Notes: generated by a model not told the origin, from the sequence alone. Positions 8,576 to 18,121 are shown, numbered from the stretch's first letter. The stretch is 64,000 nucleotides of DNA from Pseudooceanicola atlanticus (GCF_000768315.1 NZ_AQQX01000002.1:620001-684000); one strand, 5' to 3'. Made by a program: numbers and translations.

Positions 8576-10141
8576 ATGTCCAACGCAGTCGATATCGCCA
8601 TCGTCGGGTCGGGGATCAATGCCCTGACCGCCGGCGCAATGCTGGCAAAGGCCGGCAAGCGCGTCGCGCTTTTTGAACGCGAGGATGTCGCGGGTGGCTG
8701 CATGCGGACCGAAGACATGGCCGAGGGGGTCAGCCATGATCCCCTCGCCACCACTTTCGTGCTTTGGGTCACGGGTGCCGCGCATGGCGCGCTTGGCGAA
8801 GACCTGGCCCGGCACGGTGTCGAATTCTGTGCGACCGATACGCCGACCGGCGTGCTGATGCCCGACGGGCAGGCGCTGGTCTACAAGATGGATCGGAGCG
8901 CCAATGTCGCGGCCTTCAACGCGGTGTCCGACGGCGATGGCCAGCAACTGGCCGCCGATCTGGACACGTTCGGGGCCAATGCGAACCTGCTGTTCGGGCT
9001 GATGGGCGGCGATCCGTGGTCGAAATCCACCGCCAAGCTGATGGCCAAGGAAGCCTGGTCGCGGGGCCCGCGCGGGCTGGCCGCGACGATGGGTGACGCG
9101 CTGCAATCCATGCGCGGCTGGCTGGAAACCTCTTTCGACGGCGACCTGACCCGCGCGCTCTGGGCGCCGTGGTGCCTGCATGCGGGCCTTGGCCCCGAAG
9201 CCGCGTTTTCCGGGCAGATGGGCCAGGTGATCGGCTTTGCGCTGGAGGCCGCGGGCGCGCCCGTCGTCAAGGGAGGCGCGGCTCAGATGGTCCGCGGACT
9301 GGTCGCGATCATCGAGGAAAACGGCGGCACGGTCCGCTGCGGGGCTGAAGTCGCCGAAATCACGACCTCGGGTGACCGGGTCACCGGGCTGGTCCTGACG
9401 GGCGGAGAGAAGATCGCCGCCGACAAGGTTCTGGCCTCGGTCACGCCGCATCAGCTCTATGAACGCCTGGCGCCGGCGACCGACCGCGCCGAAGATTTGC
9501 GCAAGTACCGCTATGGCCGCGGCGACTTCCAGCTGCATTACGTGCTGGACGGCGATGTCGACTGGACCACGCCGGGTCTGGAAAACGTGCAGCTGCTGCA
9601 CATGACGCCGGGTCTGGACGGTGTGTCCAAGGCCGTCAACGAGGCCGAGCGCGGCCTGCTGCCCGAAGTGCCCACGATCTGCGTCGGCCAACCCTGCGCC
9701 GCCGATCCGTCCCGTGCACATAAGGGCAAGAGCGTGCTGTGGCTTCAGCTGCCCGAAGCGCCGCGCATGGTGAAGGGCGATGCTGCCGGCACCATCGACA
9801 CGCCGGAAAACGGCGAATGGACCGACACCCTCCGCGAAGCCTATGCCGACCGGATCGAGGACATCCTCGCCAACCATATCCGCGATTTCAAATCCCGGAT
9901 CGTGACCCGCCGCGCTCTGTCGCCTGCCGACCTGGAAGGCATGAACATGAACCTGGTCGGCGGCGATCCATACGGTGGCGCATGCACGCTGGAGCAGTTC
10001 TTCCTGTGGCGCCCGTTTTCCGACAGCAAGCGCCACGGCACGGATATCAAGGGCCTGTACCATATCGGCGCCTCGACGCATCCGGGTCCCGGCCTTTCGG
10101 GGGGATCCGGCTTCCTCATCGCCAAGGAGCTTGGTGCATGA
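8576..10141 (+). CDS. NAD(P)/FAD-dependent oxidoreductase, phytoene desaturase-like (copy 1)
   Basis: A 521-residue flavoprotein. IAIVGSGINALTAGAML at the N-terminus is the Rossmann GxGxxG dinucleotide motif, followed by the acidic FER at the end of the second strand and GGCMRTE. The C-terminal GLYHIGASTHPGPGLSGGSG closes the FAD site, as in the amine oxidase / phytoene desaturase superfamily. No carotenoid genes are present, so carotenoid synthesis is unlikely. A clear paralogue is encoded at 14,979-16,523. It starts 3 bp after the cyclase and overlaps the MarR gene by 4 bp. It probably dehydrogenates a catabolic intermediate; the reaction is unknown. Confidence 0.85.
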   Translation: MSNAVDIAIVGSGINALTAGAMLAKAGKRVALFEREDVAGGCMRTEDMAEGVSHDPLATTFVLWVTGAAHGALGEDLARHGVEFCATDTPTGVLMPDGQALVYKMDRSANVAAFNAVSDGDGQQLAADLDTFGANANLLFGLMGGDPWSKSTAKLMAKEAWSRGPRGLAATMGDALQSMRGWLETSFDGDLTRALWAPWCLHAGLGPEAAFSGQMGQVIGFALEAAGAPVVKGGAAQMVRGLVAIIEENGGTVRCGAEVAEITTSGDRVTGLVLTGGEKIAADKVLASVTPHQLYERLAPATDRAEDLRKYRYGRGDFQLHYVLDGDVDWTTPGLENVQLLHMTPGLDGVSKAVNEAERGLLPEVPTICVGQPCAADPSRAHKGKSVLWLQLPEAPRMVKGDAAGTIDTPENGEWTDTLREAYADRIEDILANHIRDFKSRIVTRRALSPADLEGMNMNLVGGDPYGGACTLEQFFLWRPFSDSKRHGTDIKGLYHIGASTHPGPGLSGGSGFLIAKELGA

Positions 10142-10584
10142 TCGACCGGCCCGAAGAGCTTGAGGAATTCACGCCCTACCTGATGAACCGGATCATGGCC
10201 CGGTACAACAAGGGTGTGGAATCCTCTCTCAAGGAGGTTGGCGTGACCGTCGCGCAGATGCGTGCGCTGGCCGTCCTTGCCGAAGGCGGGCCCTGCACGA
10301 TCAATGAATTGTCGGTTCTGACCGTCATCAAGCAATCCACGCTGTCGCGCACACTGGACGGAATGGAAAAGGCCGGCCTGATCCTGCGATCCGCGCAGGA
10401 AGGCGACAACCGCTACCGGATGATCAGCCTGACCGACGAGGGCGAAACCGCCTACCGGGCGGCCTGGCCTGCCATGCTGGCGATGCAGGACACGATGCTG
10501 AAGCCACTGGACCAGACCGAACGCCACACCCTGAACGCCATCCTGCTGCGGGTGCTCTACGACATCCGCCACCACGATTTCTGA
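10138..10584 (+). CDS. MarR family transcriptional regulator
   Basis: A 148-residue winged-helix regulator. The ATG overlaps the stop of the preceding oxidoreductase gene (ATGA). INELSVLTVIKQSTLSRTLDGMEKAGLI is the helix-turn-helix (residues about 55-85), and the following DNRYRMISLTDEG is the wing. MarR proteins typically repress aromatic catabolic operons and release DNA on binding the aromatic acid or its CoA thioester. Being inside the operon suggests local autoregulation, possibly at the palindromes before the cyclase gene. Confidence 0.9.
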   Translation: MIDRPEELEEFTPYLMNRIMARYNKGVESSLKEVGVTVAQMRALAVLAEGGPCTINELSVLTVIKQSTLSRTLDGMEKAGLILRSAQEGDNRYRMISLTDEGETAYRAAWPAMLAMQDTMLKPLDQTERHTLNAILLRVLYDIRHHDF

Positions 10585-10629
10585 AGACCGACTGCCAAGG
10601 CCCCCTCTCCTCAGCCACAGGACCAGATC

Positions 10630-11229
10630 ATGAAACGCACCCTCCTGACCGCCGCACTTGCCCTTTTCCCCGCCCTGACCCCTGTCCTTTCCCAGGCCGA
10701 GGGCCTGCCGGGAATGCGCGGTGTCGATCATATCGGCATGACCGTGCCCGACCTTGGCGAGGCCGTGACTTTTTTCAGCGACGTTCTGGGCTGCACCGAA
10801 GTGACCGGCTTCGGCCCCTTGTCGGACCCCGAGGGCACCTTCATGCAGGACCTGCTGGGCGTCGATCCCAAGGCAGTGATCGAAAAGGTCACGCTGATGC
10901 GCTGCGGGTTTGGTGCGAACCTTGAACTGTTCCAGTACAGCGCGCCCGATCAGGCCACGATCACCCAGAAGAACAGCGATATCGGCGCCCATCACATCGG
11001 TATCTATGTCGACGATATCGACGCCGCCGTCGCCTACCTGGACGAGAAGGGCGTGCGCCACAACTGGGGCCCGCTGCCCGTAAGCGACGGCCCGACCGCG
11101 GGCCAGTCGATCATCTATTTCTACGCCCCCTGGGGCCTGCAGCTTGAGGCCATCAGCTATCCCGATGGCATGGCCTACGAGGCGGAGGCGGACACGGTCC
11201 TGTGGTCGCCCAAGGCCCCTGCAGAATAA
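10630..11229 (+). CDS. VOC (glyoxalase/bleomycin resistance) superfamily protein with signal peptide
   Basis: A 199-residue protein. Residues 1-23 form a Sec signal peptide (positive MKR, hydrophobic core, cleavage near SQA-EG). The rest is two beta-alpha-beta-beta-beta modules of the vicinal oxygen chelate fold: RGVDHIGMTVPDLGEAV gives the first metal-ligand His, HHIGIYVDDIDAAV the second, and GLQLEAISYP the terminal Glu region. VOC enzymes are usually cytoplasmic dioxygenases, isomerases or lyases, so an exported member in a catabolic operon is odd. It lies between the MarR gene and the IorA-like gene on the same strand. The reaction is unknown. Confidence 0.82.
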   Translation: MKRTLLTAALALFPALTPVLSQAEGLPGMRGVDHIGMTVPDLGEAVTFFSDVLGCTEVTGFGPLSDPEGTFMQDLLGVDPKAVIEKVTLMRCGFGANLELFQYSAPDQATITQKNSDIGAHHIGIYVDDIDAAVAYLDEKGVRHNWGPLPVSDGPTAGQSIIYFYAPWGLQLEAISYPDGMAYEAEADTVLWSPKAPAE

Positions 11230-11266
11230 CCCGAAACAACCAGCCTGAACCGGAAAGGAGACACCA

Positions 11267-13411
11267 ATGGCCGAACGTTCGTTTGCCAAGGAAGTCCAGA
11301 AACTGAAGAAAGGCGATGGAGAGACCTTCACCGGCGAGGGGATCCTCGCCATCACCAAGGCCCTGCTTGAAAACGGCGTCGGCTATGTCGGCGGTTACCA
11401 GGGGTCGCCCATCTCTCACCTGATGGACGTGCTGGCCGATGCGCAGGAGATCCTGGGCGAGCTTGGCGTGCATTTCGAAGCCTCCGCATCCGAAGCGACG
11501 GCGACCGCAATGCTGGCGGCCTCGGTTCATTACCCGACCCGTGGCGCGGTAACCTACAAATCCGTCGTCGGTACCAACGTGGCCTCGGACGCGCTGTCGA
11601 ACCTGGCATCCGGCGGCGTGACCGGCGGCTCGATCATCATCGTCGGCGAGGATTACGGCGAAGGATCGTCGATCATGCAGGAGCGGACCTACGCCTTCGC
11701 GATGAAGAGCCAGGTCTGGATGCTGGACCCGCGCCCCAACCTGCCGACCATCGTCAAGACAGTGGGCGACGCGTTCGAGCTGTCCGAAGCCTCGAACACG
11801 CCGGTCATGCTGCAAGTCGGCATCCGGTCCTGCCACGTCCATGGCAGCTTTACCGCGTCGGACAACAAGCGGCCGGAACTGACCGTGTCGGACGCACTGG
11901 AAAACCCCAAGCGGAAGCTGGACCGCATCGTCCTGCCCCCCGCCACGTACATCCACGAACAGGAAAAGCTGACCAAGCGCCGCCCCGCGGCCGAGGAATT
12001 CATTCTGGAGCGCGGCATCAACGAACGTTTCGGCACCCCCGCCTCCAAGATCGGGCTCGTCATCACCGGTGGCAGCTACAACACCGTGATCCGGGCGCTG
12101 AACCGTCTGGACCTGGCCGATATCTACGGCGACACGCAGATCGACATCCTGTGCCTGAACTGCGTCTACCCGCTGGTGGACAGCCAGATCCTGGACTTCT
12201 GCGAGGGCAAGGATGCCGTGCTGGTCGTCGAGGAAGGCTTCCCCAACTATATCGAACAGCAGATCTCTCACGTGCTCTACAAGGCCGGGAAGTCGATCAA
12301 GCTGGAAGGCAAGGGCAAGCTGCCGATGGGCGGCGAATATACCGGCCAGGTGATGGTCGATGGCCTCGCAGAGTTCCTGCAGGATCACGCGCCGGGTCTG
12401 CTGCCAGTCACCAAGGTGGCCACGAACGAGGAACCGGTCGCCATTCCGGACTTGACCGACACGCTGCCGGCGCGTCCGCCGGGATTCTGCACCGGCTGCC
12501 CGGAGCGCCCGATCTTTGCCGCGACCAAGCTGGTCGAGGAAGAGCTGGGCGAGCATCACATCTCCTCCGATATCGGGTGCCACCTGTTCTCGATCATGCC
12601 GCCCTTCGACCTGGGCGCCACGACGATGGGCTACGGGCTGGGCCCGGCCTCCGCTTCGGCCTTCCGCAACGAGAAGAAGGGCGGACGCCGGTCAATATCT
12701 TTCGTGGGCGATGGCGGGTTCTGGCATAACGGCCTGACCTCGTCGATCGGCAACGCGGTCTTCAACAAGTCCGACAACGTCATCATCATCGTCGACAATT
12801 ACTATTCGGCGGCAACGGGCGGGCAGGATATCCTGTCGTCCCGCGCGACGAACAAGACCAAGGAAACACAGCATTCCATCGTCGATGCGGTGAAGGGCAT
12901 GGGCGTCAAATGGGTCCGGCATATCGACCGCACCTATGACGTCACCAAGATGCGCGACACCCTGACCGAGGCACTGACCACCCCCGAAGAGGGGCCCAAG
13001 GTCATCGTCGCCTCGTCGGAATGCATGCTGAACAAACAGCGCCGCGTGAAGCCCGAGATGGCCAAGGCGGTCAAGGATGGCAAGCGCGTGGTGAAGCCCC
13101 GCTTTGGCGTCGACGAGGACGTCTGCACCGGCGACCACGCCTGCATGCGCCTGTCGGGCTGCCCGTCGCTGTCGGTCAAGGATACCGGCGATCCGCTGCG
13201 CGACGATCCGGTCGCCTCGATCGACCAGACCTGTGTCGGATGCGGCAATTGCGGCGAGGTGGCGGATGCCGCCGTGCTCTGCCCGTCCTTCTACCAGGCC
13301 GAGGTCGTGTCGAACCCGACCGAACGGGAAAAGCGCAGCGCCAGCCGGTCGCAGCGCCTGATGGGCTGGCTGCAATCGCGTCGTGACGCCAAACGCATCG
13401 TCTACGCCTGA
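11267..13411 (+). CDS. Indolepyruvate ferredoxin oxidoreductase-like, alpha subunit (TPP enzyme)
   Basis: A 714-residue thiamine-diphosphate enzyme of the 2-oxoacid:ferredoxin oxidoreductase superfamily. The N-terminal pyrimidine-binding domain contains FEASASEATATAMLAAS; the TPP/Mg motif GDGGFW (about residue 481) with the downstream NNYYSA-like VDNYYSAATGG follows. The C-terminus carries ferredoxin-like cysteines: C-X5-C-X5-C-P near residue 620 and CVGCGNC plus a later CP near 655-670. The family converts arylpyruvates (for example indolepyruvate) oxidatively to aryl-acetyl-CoA. A strong AAAGGAG site precedes the ATG. The partner subunit starts 12 bp downstream. Whether indolepyruvate is the true substrate is unproven. 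Confidence 0.88.
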   Translation: MAERSFAKEVQKLKKGDGETFTGEGILAITKALLENGVGYVGGYQGSPISHLMDVLADAQEILGELGVHFEASASEATATAMLAASVHYPTRGAVTYKSVVGTNVASDALSNLASGGVTGGSIIIVGEDYGEGSSIMQERTYAFAMKSQVWMLDPRPNLPTIVKTVGDAFELSEASNTPVMLQVGIRSCHVHGSFTASDNKRPELTVSDALENPKRKLDRIVLPPATYIHEQEKLTKRRPAAEEFILERGINERFGTPASKIGLVITGGSYNTVIRALNRLDLADIYGDTQIDILCLNCVYPLVDSQILDFCEGKDAVLVVEEGFPNYIEQQISHVLYKAGKSIKLEGKGKLPMGGEYTGQVMVDGLAEFLQDHAPGLLPVTKVATNEEPVAIPDLTDTLPARPPGFCTGCPERPIFAATKLVEEELGEHHISSDIGCHLFSIMPPFDLGATTMGYGLGPASASAFRNEKKGGRRSISFVGDGGFWHNGLTSSIGNAVFNKSDNVIIIVDNYYSAATGGQDILSSRATNKTKETQHSIVDAVKGMGVKWVRHIDRTYDVTKMRDTLTEALTTPEEGPKVIVASSECMLNKQRRVKPEMAKAVKDGKRVVKPRFGVDEDVCTGDHACMRLSGCPSLSVKDTGDPLRDDPVASIDQTCVGCGNCGEVADAAVLCPSFYQAEVVSNPTEREKRSASRSQRLMGWLQSRRDAKRIVYA

Positions 13412-13423
13412 GGAGATGACGGC

Positions 13424-14974
13424 ATGAACATTCCAGTCCAACCGATCATCGCCCGCCGGTCCCCCGGCCCGGATGGCGAGAAGATCATCACCCTCGCGGC
13501 ACTGGCTGTCGGCGGACAGGGCGGCGGCGTCCTGACCGACTGGATTGTCGCGGTAGCCGAGGCGAACGGCTACCGCGCGCAGTCCACCTCCGTGGCCGGT
13601 GTGGCGCAGCGGACGGGCGCCACGATCTACTATGTCGAGATGTGCCGCGATACCGGTCGCATGCCGGTCTTTGCCCTGTCGCCCGCCATCGGCGATGTCG
13701 ATATCCTTATGGCGTCCGAGTTGATGGAAGGCGGGCGCGCCATCATGCGGGGCTTTGTCACGCCGGGGCGGACCACCATGATCGCCTCGACCCACCGGAT
13801 CCCTGCCGTGGCCGAGAAGATCGCCCCCGGCGATGGCCGCGCCAACGGCCCCGAAGTGATCGAGGCCATGGGCATTGCCGCCGACAAGGTCGTCGCCTTC
13901 GACATGGAAACCGTGGCCAAGGACGCGGGGTCGGTCATCTCCTCCTCGCTTCTGGGGGCGCTGGCCGGGTCGGGTGCCCTGCCCTTTCCGCGCGAAAGCT
14001 ATGAAGAGGTCATCCGCAAGTCGGGCCGCGGGGTCGAGGCCTCACTGAAGGCTTTCCGTGACGCCTGTGACATCGCCGAGGGCAAGACCGCCGTGCCGGT
14101 CCTGCCACCCGAGCCGGTCAAGCCGGCCCCGAACCTCGTCGTACCGGACAAGCTGAAGAAGAAATGGGCCAAACTTGAGGCCCGCATCGCAGCCCTGCCC
14201 ACACCGGCCCAGGAAATGGCGATGCTGGGGCTGCAGAAGGTCGTCGATTACCAGGACGTGAAATACGGCGCGCAATATCTGGACATGGTCGAACAGGTGG
14301 CGGCGCTGGATGCCGAACCCTACGACATGACCTCCAATGCGGCCAAGTATTGCGCCCGTGCGCTTTGCTATGACGACTTGATCCGCGTCGCCGACATCAA
14401 GACCCGCGCCACCCGGATGGACCGCGTGAAGGGCGAGGTCGCGGTGCAGGACGGACAGGTCCTGATGCTGACGGAATATTTCCACCCTAGGTTCGAGGAA
14501 TTCGCAACCACCCTGCCCCGCCCGATCGGACGCTGGGTGCAATCCCGCAAGGGGTTCGAGGCTTGGTATGGCCGCAATCTGGACAAGGGCCGGCGCATCC
14601 GCACCGACAGCATCCGGGGCTTCCTGATGCTGTGGACCGTGTCCTCGCTGCGCCCGATGCGCCGCCGCCTGCTGCGCCATCGGTCCGAGATGGATCACGT
14701 TGATGCCTGGTTCGCCAAGGTGCTGGAGACGGCAAAGACCGACCGCGCGCTCGCGGCCGAGCTGCTGGCGAACTACCGGCTGATCAAGGGCTATTCCGAC
14801 ACCCATGCGCGCGGCCTGTCCAAGTTCGCCCGCGTGATGGAGGCGCTGGACATGCTGAAGGGCCGCGACGACGCCGCCGATTGGATGCGCCGCCTGCGCA
14901 CCGCCGCGCTGGACGACGTGAAGGGCGAGAAACTGGATGGCGCGCTAGCGACAGTGCGCAGCTTTGCGGGGTAA
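13424..14974 (+). CDS. Indolepyruvate oxidoreductase-like, beta subunit family
   Basis: A 516-residue partner of the upstream TPP subunit. Residues about 20-220 form the gamma/catalytic domain of 2-oxoacid oxidoreductases, with AVGGQGGGVLTDWIV and AGVAQRTGATIYYVEM. Residues about 225-516 are an extra helical C-terminal domain of the kind found in proteobacterial long-form beta subunits (archaeal IorB is only about 200 residues). It is coupled to the alpha subunit gene (12-bp gap with a GAGGAG-type site) and is followed after 4 bp by the second FAD oxidoreductase. It presumably transfers electrons to, and CoA onto, the acyl product. Confidence 0.86.
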   Translation: MNIPVQPIIARRSPGPDGEKIITLAALAVGGQGGGVLTDWIVAVAEANGYRAQSTSVAGVAQRTGATIYYVEMCRDTGRMPVFALSPAIGDVDILMASELMEGGRAIMRGFVTPGRTTMIASTHRIPAVAEKIAPGDGRANGPEVIEAMGIAADKVVAFDMETVAKDAGSVISSSLLGALAGSGALPFPRESYEEVIRKSGRGVEASLKAFRDACDIAEGKTAVPVLPPEPVKPAPNLVVPDKLKKKWAKLEARIAALPTPAQEMAMLGLQKVVDYQDVKYGAQYLDMVEQVAALDAEPYDMTSNAAKYCARALCYDDLIRVADIKTRATRMDRVKGEVAVQDGQVLMLTEYFHPRFEEFATTLPRPIGRWVQSRKGFEAWYGRNLDKGRRIRTDSIRGFLMLWTVSSLRPMRRRLLRHRSEMDHVDAWFAKVLETAKTDRALAAELLANYRLIKGYSDTHARGLSKFARVMEALDMLKGRDDAADWMRRLRTAALDDVKGEKLDGALATVRSFAG

Positions 14975-14978
14975 CGAC

Positions 14979-16523
14979 ATGGGCGGTCAGGTTGTCATCA
15001 TCGGATCGGGGATCAACGGTCTTGTCGCCGGGGCGGAACTGGCCGCGGGCGGTAAATCCGTCCTGATCCTGGAACGCGGCCCGACCCCGGGCGGCGCCGT
15101 CCGCACCGAGGAACTGACCCTGCCGGGGTACCGCCACGACGTGGCCGCGATGAACCTGTCGATGTTCGCCGGGTCCGCCTTCATGGCCGCGCATGGCGAA
15201 GAGATGGGCAAGCACGGGTTCGAACTGGTCCCGATCCAGCGGCCCTTCGCCCAGGCCCTGACGCCGGGCGATTACGTCGGGATCTCGACCGATGTCGAGG
15301 AAACCCTCGCGACCTTTGCCTCCGACGCGGACAAAGCGGCCTGGCGTCAGCTGATGGCCGATTTCCCCGAACGCGTGGCCGGGGTCGGCGGTCTGCTGGG
15401 CACGCCGATGCGGCGCGGCCCGCTGGCCAAGTTCCTGTGGTCGACCTGGCGCCGCCTTGGGACTGCCGGCACGCTTGAGCTGGCGCAATTCCTCATGACC
15501 TCGCCCCGCGACTGGCTGACCGGAACCTTCGAGGACGAGCGCCTGATCGCGGCCCTGTCCTCATGGGGTATGCACCTGGATTTCGCACCCGATGTCGCGG
15601 GCGGAGCGATCTTTCCCTATCTCGAAGCGATGGCCGGACAGGCCATGGGCATGGTGATCGGCAAGGGCGGCGCGGATACCGTGACAAACGCCCTGGTCGC
15701 AATGATCGAGGTCCATGGTGGGCGGATCGAATGCAACACCGAGGTCACCGCAATCCGCCATGCCGGCGGCAAGGTGACCGGGGTCGAGGCCGGTGGCCGC
15801 ACGATCAACTCCGACACCGTGCTGGCCGGTCTGGCCCCAAAGCATCTGGCGCGACTGATGGGCCCCTCGGGCAATGCGCGGTTCGACAAGGGCCTGACCA
15901 CGTTCCGCCATGCGCCGGGCACCATGATGCTGCACCTTGCGGTAGATGGGCCGGTGCCGTGGAAGGCCGAAGCGCTTGGCCAGTTCGCCTATGTCCATAT
16001 CGGGTCCTCCATCGACACAGCCGCGCAGACCTATGCCCAGGCCAAGGCGGGCCTGCTGCCCGCGACGCCGGTTCTGGTCGTCGGCCAGCCCTCGGTCTTC
16101 GATCCGAGCCGCGCGCCCGAAGGCAAGCAGACGCTCTGGGTGCAGGTCCGCGTGGTACCGGCCGAGATCCGGGGCGATGCCGCGGGTCAGATCGACGCCA
16201 CCGACTGGGACGCCGTGAAACCTGCGATGACCGAACGGGTGCTCGACCTGATCGAGGCGCAGGCGCCTGGCATACGCGACCGTATCCTCGGGCAGCACGC
16301 CGTGTCGCCGCTGGATCTGGAGGCCGAGAACCCGAACCTCGTGGGCGGCGATCAGCTCTGCGGGTCGCACCACATGTCACAGAATTTCCTCTTCCGTCCG
16401 GTCCGCGGCTTTGCCGACGGAACGACCCCGGTGAAGGGGCTGCACATGATCGGTGCAGCCTGCTGGCCCGGGGCCGGGACCGGGGCGGGGTCCGGCCATT
16501 TCACGGCGCAGGCTCTGTCATGA
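14979..16523 (+). CDS. NAD(P)/FAD-dependent oxidoreductase, phytoene desaturase-like (copy 2)
   Basis: A 514-residue paralogue of the protein encoded at 8,576-10,141. Shared features are the N-terminal VVIIGSGINGLVAGAEL dinucleotide motif, PGGAVRTEE, the near-identical NPNLVGGD segment before the C-terminus and the FAD-closing GLHMIGAACWPGAGTGAGSG. I start at the ATG at 14,979, 4 bp after the IorB-like stop; a TTG start at 14,964 would overlap that gene. The two paralogues bracket the IorAB-like pair, which suggests two similar dehydrogenations or a heteromeric enzyme. The substrate is unknown. Confidence 0.85.
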   Translation: MGGQVVIIGSGINGLVAGAELAAGGKSVLILERGPTPGGAVRTEELTLPGYRHDVAAMNLSMFAGSAFMAAHGEEMGKHGFELVPIQRPFAQALTPGDYVGISTDVEETLATFASDADKAAWRQLMADFPERVAGVGGLLGTPMRRGPLAKFLWSTWRRLGTAGTLELAQFLMTSPRDWLTGTFEDERLIAALSSWGMHLDFAPDVAGGAIFPYLEAMAGQAMGMVIGKGGADTVTNALVAMIEVHGGRIECNTEVTAIRHAGGKVTGVEAGGRTINSDTVLAGLAPKHLARLMGPSGNARFDKGLTTFRHAPGTMMLHLAVDGPVPWKAEALGQFAYVHIGSSIDTAAQTYAQAKAGLLPATPVLVVGQPSVFDPSRAPEGKQTLWVQVRVVPAEIRGDAAGQIDATDWDAVKPAMTERVLDLIEAQAPGIRDRILGQHAVSPLDLEAENPNLVGGDQLCGSHHMSQNFLFRPVRGFADGTTPVKGLHMIGAACWPGAGTGAGSGHFTAQALS

Positions 16524-16585
16524 AACAACCAACTCACCCACAGAATCCGGCAAACCGGATCACCTCAATCCAACAGGAGCGATAA

Positions 16586-18121
16586 ATGACCAACTACCCT
16601 CTCTCCCGACGCAGCTTTCTGGGCGCGTCCTCGGCCCTGGCGGCACTGGCCGCTTCGGGTCTTTCGGTGTCCGCCCAGAGCGGCAGCAACCTGACCATCG
16701 CCTACAACATTCCGGTTCTCAGCTGGGACCCGACCACCGGCCCCGCCGCCGTGAACCCGGTGCTGCAATCCTACTACCTTGCCGTGTTCGACCGTTTCGT
16801 CGGCCAGAAGCCCGACCTGTCCTTCGAACCCGGTCTGCTGACCGACTGGGGTTTCTCGGAAGACAAGTCGACCATCACCATGACCGTCCGCGAAGGCGTG
16901 AAGTGGCACAACGGCGACGACTTCACCCCCGAGGACATCGTCTGGTCGCTGGAACGCGCCGGCAATCCCGAAACCGGCAACCCGATCCAGTTCGTCTGGG
17001 GCAAGTTCGGCAACTACCGGATCGACGGCCAGACCATCACCGCCGATGTGCTGGAATTCGAACCGACCCTGTTCAAATGGATGGCCTTCTTGACCGGCTA
17101 CGTCCTGCCCAAGAAATACTACGAGGAAGTCGGCGCCGAGGGCTTCGAGAAAGCCCCGATCGGGACCGGCCCCTACATGGTCGACGCCATGGAACAGGGC
17201 GCCTATGTCCGCCTGAAGGCCTTCCCCGATTACTGGGGTGAAAAGCCCGATTTCGAGACTGTGACGATCAAGTTCGTGACCGACGCGGCATCGCGCGTCG
17301 CCGAGGTGGAATCCGGGTCCTCGGACGTGACGGTGAACATGCCCTACGAGGATTACGACCGCCTGATCGCCAAGGACGGCCTGTCCGGTGAGGCGATCCC
17401 GATCACCGATATCGGCATGATCTTCCTGAACGATATCGAGGTGATGACCGACAAGAACGTCCGTCTTGCCGCCCACCACGCCATCGACAAGCAGCTGATC
17501 ATCGACCGCCTGCTGCGCGGCTACGGCGTGCCGCTAGCCACGCTGGAAGCACCCGGCTACGCGGCCTATGACGAAAGCATCACCTTCGACTACGACCCCG
17601 ACAAGGCGGTCGAGCTGCTGGCGGCCTCGGGTTACTCCACCGAGAACCCGGTGAAGTTCACCATCCAGACGACCCGCGGCTTCAAGCCCAAGGATTACGA
17701 GATGATCCAGGCCATCGTCGGCATGTGGCGCAAGGTGGGTATCGAGGCCGAGATCGAAGTCTACGAGATCGCCAAGCACTACGAGCTGCGCGCGACCGAC
17801 ACCCTGGCCCCGGCGGCGTTCTACAACTGGGGTAACTCGATCGGCGATCCGTCGACTTCGACCGGGTTCGCGATGTTCGGCCCCTCGCCCCACTCCGTCT
17901 GGGATACGCCCGACCTGATCGAAAAGATCGCCCCGCTGTTCGGCGAAGCCGACGAAGAGGCGCGGATCCAGGGCTACAAGGACGTGTCGAAATACATCAC
18001 CGAGCAGGGCTATGTCATTCCGCTGCTGCAATACGTGATGCCCATCGTCTATGCCGACAGCGTCAGCGTCACGCCCTACACCTCGGGCGACCTGCTGCCG
18101 CAGGCGATTTCCCAGGCTTGA
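16586..18121 (+). CDS. ABC transporter substrate-binding protein, family 5 (DppA/OppA type), Tat-exported
   Basis: A 511-residue periplasmic receptor. The N-terminus MTNYPLSRRSFLGASS carries a twin-arginine motif (SRRSFL, residues 7-12), so it is probably exported folded by Tat. The mature part has family-5 features: YYLAVFDRFVG, REGVKWHNGDDFTPEDIVWSLER (shown in part), and APIGTGPYMV. An AGGAG site lies before the ATG. The permeases and ATPases follow. Family 5 binds peptides, but members also bind other organic solutes, so the ligand could be part of this catabolic cluster. Confidence 0.93.
   Translation: MTNYPLSRRSFLGASSALAALAASGLSVSAQSGSNLTIAYNIPVLSWDPTTGPAAVNPVLQSYYLAVFDRFVGQKPDLSFEPGLLTDWGFSEDKSTITMTVREGVKWHNGDDFTPEDIVWSLERAGNPETGNPIQFVWGKFGNYRIDGQTITADVLEFEPTLFKWMAFLTGYVLPKKYYEEVGAEGFEKAPIGTGPYMVDAMEQGAYVRLKAFPDYWGEKPDFETVTIKFVTDAASRVAEVESGSSDVTVNMPYEDYDRLIAKDGLSGEAIPITDIGMIFLNDIEVMTDKNVRLAAHHAIDKQLIIDRLLRGYGVPLATLEAPGYAAYDESITFDYDPDKAVELLAASGYSTENPVKFTIQTTRGFKPKDYEMIQAIVGMWRKVGIEAEIEVYEIAKHYELRATDTLAPAAFYNWGNSIGDPSTSTGFAMFGPSPHSVWDTPDLIEKIAPLFGEADEEARIQGYKDVSKYITEQGYVIPLLQYVMPIVYADSVSVTPYTSGDLLPQAISQA

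Noticed and set aside
7736-10081. A 780-codon open frame on the minus strand
   Set aside because: Antisense to the cyclase and FAD oxidoreductase genes, which have clear motifs; composition is Arg/Gly/His-rich as in antisense translations.
11267-13411. Loss of the first iron-sulfur cluster in the IorA-like protein (C-X5-C-X5-C spacing)
   Set aside because: This spacing appears to be usual in proteobacterial long-form IorA proteins, so it is not evidence of a broken enzyme.
8576-16523. Carotenoid biosynthesis (phytoene desaturases)
   Set aside because: No crtB, crtE, crtY or related genes occur nearby; the surrounding genes are catabolic.
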